From: an uncultured Elusimicrobia bacterium
GTDB taxonomy: Bacteria; Elusimicrobiota; Elusimicrobia; Elusimicrobiales; Elusimicrobiaceae
Length of the DNA: 6,992 nt
Assembly (NCBI GenBank): GCA_947164805.1
Contig: CAMUXX010000046.1
Span: 1-6,992, forward strand
Direction of reading: 5' to 3'
Part shown: positions 1-4,569 of the stretch, one piece after another
Position numbering within the stretch: the first letter of the stretch is position 1
Layout: each line of letters starts with the position of its first letter
The notes under the pieces: model-generated
Databases searched by the model: none
The model's input: only the letters and a program-made list of their open reading frames with translations
What the model was told of the DNA's origin: nothing
Translations under genes and position numbers: made by a program

Positions 1-506
1 TGGTAGTTGTTTTAATTATCGGCATACTTACTGCTATTGCCTTACCGCAATATAAAATGGCAGTAACAAAAGCAAAAGTTGCAAGTATATTACCATTAAT
101 GCGCCGTTGGAAAGATGCTTTAACGGAATATAAATTACGACATGGTGATTATAATGTGAATGATGCTTCTGCGCTAGGAGTTAATTGGCCAAGTGATTGG
201 AAGTTTGGTACTAATGGTAATAATGCTTGCGGCGATACTATATCTTGTCATAATGATTATTGGCACGACTGTACGGCTAATGAAGAAAGTGACGGATTTC
301 TGTACTGTTACCATCATCTAGGAGGATATGAAGAGAATAGTTTTTATATACGAATGTACCCTGTTGATTATGAAGAAGAAATATTAAGTAATAAAATAAC
401 TTGTAAGGCCTATGGCGATGAAGCACATAGAATTTGCAAAGCACTCGGAGGCACATTACCGGAAGGCGAAGAAGAAGGAGAAGAAAACGAGTATATTTTA
501 TACTAA
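1..506 (+). CDS. type IV pilin / pseudopilin-like protein, 5' end missing
   Basis: Partial gene, first full codon at position 3, stop TAA at 504-506; 167 residues visible. The open frame begins inside the hydrophobic N-terminal helix of a class III signal peptide protein (VVVLIIGILTAIALPQYKMA), so only about 10-20 residues are missing: the leader, the prepilin peptidase site and the usual FTLIE start. The Pro/Gln/Tyr after the hydrophobic stretch, followed by an amphipathic helix, is the classic type IV pilin layout. The globular part is rich in Asn, Asp and Tyr and has six cysteines, an even number that could form disulfides outside the cell. It contains a CKALGG motif and ends in a very acidic tail (Glu-rich over the last 15 residues). 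It would be processed and assembled at the inner membrane into a pilus or secretion pseudopilus. Whether it is a major pilin or a minor one cannot be told. The ATG at 57 is an internal Met, not the start. Confidence 0.9.
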   Translation, partial: VVVLIIGILTAIALPQYKMAVTKAKVASILPLMRRWKDALTEYKLRHGDYNVNDASALGVNWPSDWKFGTNGNNACGDTISCHNDYWHDCTANEESDGFLYCYHHLGGYEENSFYIRMYPVDYEEEILSNKITCKAYGDEAHRICKALGGTLPEGEEEGEENEYILY

Positions 507-529
507 AAATTTTTGAGCGCAAAACCGTA

Positions 530-556
530 GCGCGCGTGCGTGTTTTCGCGCCGCGC
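530..556. repeat. GC-rich hairpin after the pilin gene
   Basis: GCGCG (530-534) pairs with CGCGC (552-556), and after a one-base bulge (C535) five more pairs follow (536-540 with 547-551, one of them G-U) around a TGTTTT loop. It begins 23 bases after the pilin stop. No T-run follows it on the plus strand, so it is not a canonical terminator. It may protect the 3' end of the pilin mRNA, or be part of an intergenic repeat. An alternative pairing of GCGCAAAAC (517-525) with 542-551, one base bulged, is also possible. Confidence 0.5.
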
Positions 557-572
557 AGGAAATTTGAGATGA

Positions 573-658
573 TTTTTTATTTTTCTTTGACGACGTGTAC
601 CAAGAAGTAAAACGAACGAAGTGAGTTTGCGGTACTCTAGGAAAAGAAAAATAAAAAA
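573..658. repeat. long imperfect inverted repeat with 16-bp perfect arms
   Basis: The arms 573-588 (TTTTTTATTTTTCTTT) and 643-658 are perfect reverse complements. Inside lies a second helix, GTACC (597-601) with GGTAC (631-635), and a third, 607-613 with 625-630 (one bulge, one G-T). The whole folds into a single rod of about 86 nt. The A/T homopolymer arms would place a U-run at the base of the hairpin on either strand. Function is not known. It could be a small dispersed palindromic element. Confidence 0.55.
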
Positions 659-677
659 GGGCTTAAATTTGCAAGCG

Positions 678-710
678 CGTTCCGCGCGTTCGTGAACATA
701 ATGCGGAACG
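678..710. repeat. small hairpin CGTTCCGC / GCGGAACG
   Basis: CGTTCCGC (678-685) and GCGGAACG (703-710) form an 8-bp perfect stem. Nested in the loop is GTTC-GT-GAAC (688-697). It is the third hairpin between the pilin and the shared terminator; no function is evident. Confidence 0.4.
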
Positions 711-727
711 TTAACACGTAAAATATA

Positions 728-760
728 AAACCCCCGGGCTAAAATTTATCCCGGGGGTTT
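728..760. terminator. bidirectional intrinsic terminator between pilin and pnp
   Basis: AAACCCCCGGG (728-738) and CCCGGGGGTTT (750-760) form an 11-bp perfect stem with an 11-base loop. On the minus strand the stem is followed by a T-rich run (complement of 721-730), and it lies 19 bases past the pnp stop, so it ends the rpsO-pnp operon. On the plus strand the stem ends in TTT followed by CTTAAATT, so it can also stop transcripts from the pilin side. Confidence 0.85.
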
Positions 761-779
761 CTTAAATTAAGTTATAAAA

Positions 780-2876
780 TTATAACAAAATTTTTCTTGA
801 TAAACGTACTTTGCCGTTATTGTCAATTTCAACAACTTTAACGCGTACGGTATCGCCGAGTTGTAAAACATCTTCCACTTTTGCAACTCTTTCATTTGCA
901 ATTTGTGAAATATGTAATAAACCGTCTTTACCGGGCAAAAGTTCAACAAAAGCGCCAAACGGTTGAATGGAAACTACTTTCCCTTCATATATTTGGCCGA
1001 CTTCAACTTCTTTAGTTAAAAGTTCAACTTCCGCTTTTGCCTGGTTAAGTTTTTCGGCATTAGGTGCGGCAATTACAACTTTACCGTCTTCATCAACATC
1101 AATTTTTGCACCGCTGGTTTCGGTAATACGTTTAATGTTTTTACCGCCGGGGCCGATTAAAGCGCCGATTTTATCTTGCGGGATCATCATAGTGTAAATC
1201 ATAGGTGCATTTTTAGGTAAAGTTTTGCGCGGTTCTTTGATAACTGAATCCATGTGGTCCATAATAAACATGCGGCCTTTTGTGGCTTGTGCAATGGCTT
1301 TCCTTAAAACATCTAAAGAAATACCTGTTGCAAGTTTGAGGTCCATCTGGAAAGCGGTTATACCTTTGCGGGAACCGGTAAGTTTAAAGTCCATATCGCC
1401 AAGGTGATCTTCCATACCCATAATATCGGAGAGTACGGCAAATTTATCACCTTCGGTAATTAAACCCATAGCGATACCGCTGCAAGCGGCTTTCATCGGA
1501 ACGCCTGCATCAAATAATGCAAGTGAACCGCCGCAGACGCTTGCCATAGAAGAAGAACCGTTTGATTCCATAATATCGGAAACAACCCTAATAGTATAAG
1601 GGAATTCTTCTTGGCTTGGAACAAGCGGCATTAAAGCACGGCGTGCAAGTTCCCCGTGGCCGATTTCGCGGCGGCCGGGTGCGCGGTCCGGTTTACATTC
1701 GCCGGTAGCAAAACCCGGGAAGTTATAATGAAGCATAAAAGTTTCATCATAAGTATCTTCAAGGCCTTCTACCATTTGAGCATCACTTGCAGTACCTAAA
1801 GTTGCGGTGGCAAGTGATTGTGTTTGACCGCGTGTAAATAAAGCGGAACCGTGTGCGCAAGGTAAAACGCCGACCATAGAACTTAAAGGTCTGATTTGGT
1901 CAGTCTTTCTACCGTCAACGCGGATGCCTTCGTTTAATACCATTTTACGGGATTCTTCATAAGCAAGCATTTCCATAGCAAAATCAGCATAAATTGCACC
2001 GTCTTCCGGGTATTTTGCTGTGAGTTCGGTTTTAAAAGCTTCTTTTAAATTGGCGATATCACAATCGCGTGTTTGTTTATCGGAGAATTTATGTAAAATT
2101 TCGGCAACTTTTGCGCGGTATGTGTTGTTTGCAATATCTAAAACTTCTTGCGGTAATTTTTCCGCTTTAAATTCAAATTTGGCCTTACCGCATTTTTCCC
2201 TGAGTTCAAGTTGTGCCTGGCAAAGTTTTTTGACTTCGGGTTGTGCAATTTCAATGGCTTTTACAAGTGATTCTTCATCAACTTCATGTGCACCGCCTTC
2301 CACCATCATAATGCCTTGCATGGTACCTGCGATTACTAGGTCCATATCGGCGACTTTTCTTTCTTGAACTGTCGGGTTAATAATGTATTTACCGTCAACT
2401 CGGTCAACGCGTACACCCGCAACAGGCTGCGTGAAAGGAATTGAAGAAATTACCGTTGCCGCACTTGAAGCGACAATACTTAAAACATCACTGTCATTAA
2501 TACCGTCTGCGGAAAGCACCATCGCTGTAACATTAACTTCGCATGCAAACCCTTCCGGAAAGAGCGGGCGCATTGAGCGGTCAATCAAGCGTGATGATAA
2601 AGTTTCCTTTTTGCTTGCCTTGCTTTCGCGTTTAAAAAAACCGCCGGGTATTTTACCCGCGGCATAAGTTCTTTCTTTATAATTAACGGTTAAAGGTACA
2701 AAATCTTGCAAACCGGGTTTTTGTACTTTATCGCAAACAGCGGTTGCAAGCACCATAGTATCGCCGATACGGGCGATAACAGCACCGTCGGCTTGCTTAG
2801 CCATCACACCTGTTTCAAGCGTGATAGTTTTGCCACCGACTTCTACGCTGTGGCTAAATTTTCCTAGATTACTCAT
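780..2876 (-). CDS. pnp: polyribonucleotide nucleotidyltransferase (PNPase)
   Basis: Phosphorolytic 3'-to-5' exoribonuclease that degrades mRNA to nucleoside diphosphates and can also add 3' tails; known to work as a trimer and, in many bacteria, in the degradosome. The 698-residue protein has the full family layout: first RNase PH domain (about 10-145), helical linker (about 150-300), second RNase PH domain (about 320-540), KH domain (about 553-615) with GPGG at 575-578, and S1 domain (about 626-695). The active-site block EDHLGDMDFK is intact; Asp490, Asp496 and Lys498 line up with E. coli Asp486, Asp492 and Lys494. The phosphate-binding RREIGHG block is at 402-408. The protein ends right after the S1 domain, without the tail of the E. 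coli enzyme. The start ATG is 5 bases after the rpsO stop and is served by AAGGA at 2887-2891, which overlaps the last rpsO codons. Translation is therefore probably coupled to rpsO. The rpsO-pnp order is the common bacterial arrangement. Confidence 0.98.
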   Translation of the reverse strand: MSNLGKFSHSVEVGGKTITLETGVMAKQADGAVIARIGDTMVLATAVCDKVQKPGLQDFVPLTVNYKERTYAAGKIPGGFFKRESKASKKETLSSRLIDRSMRPLFPEGFACEVNVTAMVLSADGINDSDVLSIVASSAATVISSIPFTQPVAGVRVDRVDGKYIINPTVQERKVADMDLVIAGTMQGIMMVEGGAHEVDEESLVKAIEIAQPEVKKLCQAQLELREKCGKAKFEFKAEKLPQEVLDIANNTYRAKVAEILHKFSDKQTRDCDIANLKEAFKTELTAKYPEDGAIYADFAMEMLAYEESRKMVLNEGIRVDGRKTDQIRPLSSMVGVLPCAHGSALFTRGQTQSLATATLGTASDAQMVEGLEDTYDETFMLHYNFPGFATGECKPDRAPGRREIGHGELARRALMPLVPSQEEFPYTIRVVSDIMESNGSSSMASVCGGSLALFDAGVPMKAACSGIAMGLITEGDKFAVLSDIMGMEDHLGDMDFKLTGSRKGITAFQMDLKLATGISLDVLRKAIAQATKGRMFIMDHMDSVIKEPRKTLPKNAPMIYTMMIPQDKIGALIGPGGKNIKRITETSGAKIDVDEDGKVVIAAPNAEKLNQAKAEVELLTKEVEVGQIYEGKVVSIQPFGAFVELLPGKDGLLHISQIANERVAKVEDVLQLGDTVRVKVVEIDNNGKVRLSRKILL

Positions 2877-2881
2877 TATTT

Positions 2882-3148
2882 TTATTTCCTTAATTTAAGT
2901 TCTTTTGTTAATGCTTGATATTTAGCAAAATCATTTTTCTTTAAATAAGCAAGCAAGCGTTTGCGTTGGCCGACAAGGCGTGTTAAACCCCTTTCGCCAG
3001 CAAAGTCTTTAGGATTTTGTTTAAGATGCTCTGATATGTAGCGGATCCTTTCCGTAATCAAAGCAATTTGTACTGACGGTGAACCGGTGTCAGCATCACT
3101 TTGTTGGAATTTTGAGATAATATCTTTTCTATCTTGTTTTGTTAACAT
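2882..3148 (-). CDS. rpsO: 30S ribosomal protein S15
   Basis: Small primary-binding protein of the 30S subunit; binds the central-domain three-way junction of 16S rRNA and helps form a bridge to the 50S subunit. The chosen start gives 88 residues, the normal S15 length (about 89), beginning MLTKQDRKDII. Diagnostic features are TGSPSVQIALITERI (about residues 22-36), the EHLKQNPKD segment, and RGLTRLVGQRKRLLAYLKK, which carries the rRNA-binding basic residues. The frame stays open for 44 more codons up to an ATG at 3280, but that extension resembles no S15 and falls in the transcribed leader. The ATG at 3146-3148 is therefore preferred, although its Shine-Dalgarno (GAAAG-like) is weak. It is first in a two-gene operon with pnp. 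The family is known to autoregulate by binding its own mRNA, so the weak ribosome binding site may matter. Confidence 0.97.
   Translation of the reverse strand: MLTKQDRKDIISKFQQSDADTGSPSVQIALITERIRYISEHLKQNPKDFAGERGLTRLVGQRKRLLAYLKKNDFAKYQALTKELKLRK
2887..2891 (-). promoter_or_regulatory. pnp ribosome binding site inside the rpsO 3' end
   Basis: On the minus strand AAGGA lies 10 bases before the pnp ATG and overlaps the Leu-Arg-Lys codons that end rpsO. Ribosomes finishing S15 would thus pass over the pnp initiation site, which is consistent with translational coupling. Confidence 0.7.
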
Positions 3149-3278
3149 TTTTTTACTTTCAAGTTTACAGCTGTTTACCGAGTATAAGCACCGCGTTGCC
3201 TTATGTGTTGCCTTACTTAAAAACCTATACCAAGCAAGAGCCAAACTTGCTCCTATTAAATTATATCTGTTAAGATAC
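3149..3278 (-). promoter_or_regulatory. 5' leader of the rpsO-pnp mRNA
   Basis: About 130 nt lie between the predicted transcription start (near 3278) and the rpsO ATG. Visible structure: a hairpin AGCAAG/CTTGCT (3233-3251, 7-base loop), a GGTATA/TATACT pairing (about 3182-3187 with 3223-3228), and a 9-base direct repeat with 12-base period (plus-strand GTTGCCTTA at 3195-3203 and 3207-3215). S15 leaders in several phyla contain an S15-binding structure that controls translation; a similar role here is inference. Confidence 0.4.
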
Positions 3279-3284
3279 ATATTA

Positions 3285-3293
3285 ATTATAGCA
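3285..3293 (-). promoter_or_regulatory. rpsO-pnp promoter, extended -10
   Basis: On the minus strand TGC-TATAAT is a perfect extended -10 (TATAAT at 3285-3290, TG at 3292-3293), with no good -35. A second TATAAT lies downstream at 3260-3265, also without a clear -35. The promoter starts directly after the rnpB terminator, so the operon has its own start. Predicted start of transcription is near 3278. Confidence 0.55.
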
Positions 3294-3304
3294 TATTTAG
3301 AGAG

Positions 3305-3338
3305 AAAAAACCGCTTACATTATTTGTTAGTAAGCGGT
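3305..3338 (-). terminator. intrinsic terminator of rnpB
   Basis: On the minus strand ACCGCTTAC and GTAAGCGGT (3330-3338 and 3310-3318) form a 9-bp stem with an 11-base loop, followed by six T residues (3305-3310, the last pairing with the stem). It sits directly after the 3' end of the RNase P RNA. Confidence 0.88.
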
Positions 3339-3679
3339 CTTGCTTGTACCCCGAATTCTGTCCCTTTCAGACCTAAGCCCGAAAGATGAAAGCCATTTAT
3401 CTAAGCGGCCTACTTTGTCTTTTATGGATTACTCCAGCGCGGGCAGCGCAACTGGCTTGGCCTTGCTTCACGGGGGGTTCGCCTTGCCGTGTAAATTGCT
3501 TTACACGCGGTGGGCTCTTGCCCCACCTTTTCACCCTTACCCTTGCGGGCGGTTTGTTTTCTGCGGCACTGTCCGTCAAACAGGTATATGGCCCTGTCTC
3601 CCCGGTTTTTCAACCGGCCCGTTGCCCTACGAAGTTCGGAAGTTCCTCTGTAACATAGTTACAGCGGCTTTCTGGCAAT
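3339..3679 (-). ncRNA. rnpB: RNase P RNA, bacterial type A-like
   Basis: Catalytic RNA of RNase P, which removes 5' leaders from tRNA precursors. On the minus strand the conserved blocks appear in order: GAGGAA at the P4 5' strand (about 3642-3647), GGGCAA, ACAGAAAACAAACCGCC, GGTAAGGGTGAAAAGGTG (3524-3541), GCAAGAGCCCACC, CAAGGCC (about 3459-3465), GTAGGCCGC, TAGATAAATGGC, and ACAGAATTCGG near the 3' end (3356-3361 for ACAGAA). P2 pairs 3666-3672 with 3388-3394 over 7 bp, and P3 is a short 7-bp hairpin at 3648-3664. Length is about 340 nt. The 5' end is placed 6 bases after the -10 at 3685, and the 3' end just before the terminator; both are approximate to a few bases. Oddities: P4 carries paired changes, P1 is minimal, there is an extra hairpin between P2 and P4, and no GGU is seen in the L15 area. 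It is divergent from tRNA-Val. Confidence 0.95.
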
Positions 3680-3684
3680 AATAT

Positions 3685-3693
3685 ATTTTACCA
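3685..3693 (-). promoter_or_regulatory. rnpB promoter, extended -10
   Basis: On the minus strand TGG-TAAAAT (TAAAAT at 3685-3690, TG at 3692-3693) is an extended -10 set 6 bases before the first base of the RNase P fold. No convincing -35 is visible at the right distance. It faces away from the tRNA promoter. Confidence 0.5.
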
Positions 3694-3717
3694 TTTTTAG
3701 AGGAGTCTTTCCCCCGC

Positions 3718-3747
3718 TTGTAAACAAATTCACAAAATTGCTAAAAT
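3718..3747 (+). promoter_or_regulatory. tRNA-Val promoter
   Basis: TAAAAT at 3742-3747 with an upstream TG (3739-3740) forms an extended -10. A partial -35, TTGTAA (3718-3723), lies 18 bases before it. Transcription would start near 3754, a few bases before the tRNA 5' end. The two RNA gene promoters are back to back over about 60 bases. Confidence 0.5.
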
Positions 3748-3760
3748 ATATTAAAGACTA

Positions 3761-3832
3761 GGGCAGTTGGCGCAGTGGTAGCGCGTCCGCCTCACACGCG
3801 GAAGGTCACAGGTTCGAACCCTGTACTGCCCA
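3761..3832 (+). tRNA. tRNA-Val (anticodon CAC)
   Basis: A complete 72-nt cloverleaf: acceptor stem GGGCAGT (3761-3767) with ACTGCCC (3825-3831), discriminator A3832; D stem GCGC with GCGC; anticodon stem TCCGC/GCGGA with 7-base loop CTCACAC, giving anticodon CAC at 3793-3795 (reads GUG valine codons); variable loop AGGTC; T stem ACAGG/CCTGT with loop TTCGAAC. The 3' CCA is not encoded (AAA follows) and must be added by a nucleotidyltransferase. It stands alone, divergent from rnpB. Confidence 0.97.
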
Positions 3833-3833
3833 A

Positions 3834-3850
3834 AATTTTTTATAAAAATT
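3834..3850 (+). terminator. possible weak terminator after tRNA-Val
   Basis: AATTTTT (3834-3840) and AAAAATT (3844-3850) form an A/T-only 7-bp inverted repeat. The T-run directly follows the tRNA. This is too weak to be called a firm terminator; read-through into the MarC-family gene 38 bases on is possible. I see no convincing separate promoter for that gene in 3833-3887. Confidence 0.25.
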
Positions 3851-3887
3851 ACGCAAATAAAATATATAAATAAAGACACAGAACAAA

Positions 3888-4568
3888 ATGAACATAGATT
3901 TTTCTTTAGCCTTAAACTTTTTTATAGCATTACTTGCTATCTTAAACCCTATCGGTAATATCCCAATATTTTTGGAACATGTTAATACCGAAACTGCCGA
4001 AGTGCAAAAAAATATTGCCGTACTTTTGGCCTCCGCAATATTTGTAATTATTTTATTCTTTTATTTTACGGGGCAGCCGTTTCTTTCTTTGTTTGGTATA
4101 ACAATCCCTGCTTTTAGAATCGCAGGCGGTATACTTATTATGACAATCGGTTTCCGCTTACTTCACGGTAAACCGAAATTTGACCCCGACGGCATGGAAA
4201 CAACTGCCGAAACTAACCCTTTTTCCATCGCAACAAAACGCTTAAGTTCAATTATTGTTCCCGTTGCAACGCCGATATTTGTAGGCCCCGGTGCAATAAC
4301 AACAGTTATTTTATATTCCGAAAGATCAAAAAGCCCTGCCACAGCAGCTTGCATGGTATTATCAATTATTGCCGCCTGTTTTTTAATTGGCGTGGCTTTA
4401 TATATGTCAAGATGGTTTTTTAAAATTTTAAAAAAGAACGGTATGCAAATTGTATCAAGAACTATGGGCCTTATACTTTGCGCAATTGCCGTACAATTTG
4501 TTATTGAAGGTATAGCCCAACTTATCCCCGGTGTTATTAACCCCGACTATTTGCATATAATGAAATAG
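3888..4568 (+). CDS. MarC-family integral membrane protein
   Basis: Polytopic inner membrane protein of 226 residues, typical for the MarC/YchE/YhgN family. Family signatures: NPIGNIPIF at 20-28 in the first helix, FRIAGGILIM at 76-85, PVATPIFVGPGAITTVI at 125-141, and RTMGLILCAIAVQFVIEGI at 191-209. About six membrane segments are visible (roughly 6-28, 43-62, 67-90, 119-142, 151-173, 190-212), with a hydrophilic loop at 92-118. The function is unresolved; the early link of MarC to multiple antibiotic resistance was not upheld, and a small-molecule transport role is only a proposal. The start ATG matches the family N-terminus but lacks a clear Shine-Dalgarno. The stop TAG is one base before the uvrB ATG, so the two genes very likely share a transcript, though no functional link to DNA repair is known. 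Confidence 0.93.
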   Translation: MNIDFSLALNFFIALLAILNPIGNIPIFLEHVNTETAEVQKNIAVLLASAIFVIILFFYFTGQPFLSLFGITIPAFRIAGGILIMTIGFRLLHGKPKFDPDGMETTAETNPFSIATKRLSSIIVPVATPIFVGPGAITTVILYSERSKSPATAACMVLSIIAACFLIGVALYMSRWFFKILKKNGMQIVSRTMGLILCAIAVQFVIEGIAQLIPGVINPDYLHIMK

Positions 4569-4569
4569 T

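Noticed and set aside
57..59. ATG at 57 as the pilin start
   Set aside because: The frame is open upstream to the window edge and encodes the conserved hydrophobic pilin helix, so 57 is an internal Met.
277..522. 81-codon minus-strand frame over the pilin
   Set aside because: It is a shadow of the pilin frame, with low-complexity Leu/Arg from the complement of the Glu-rich tail.
3149..3280. 44-residue N-terminal extension of S15 from an upstream ATG
   Set aside because: S15 is normally about 89 residues; the extension has no S15 similarity and its ATG coincides with the predicted transcription start, so it would have no ribosome site.
3340..3681. Open frames of 113, 90, 63 and 60 codons on both strands
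   Set aside because: They lie entirely in the RNase P RNA gene, whose conserved blocks and flanking promoter and terminator explain the region; the translations resemble no protein.
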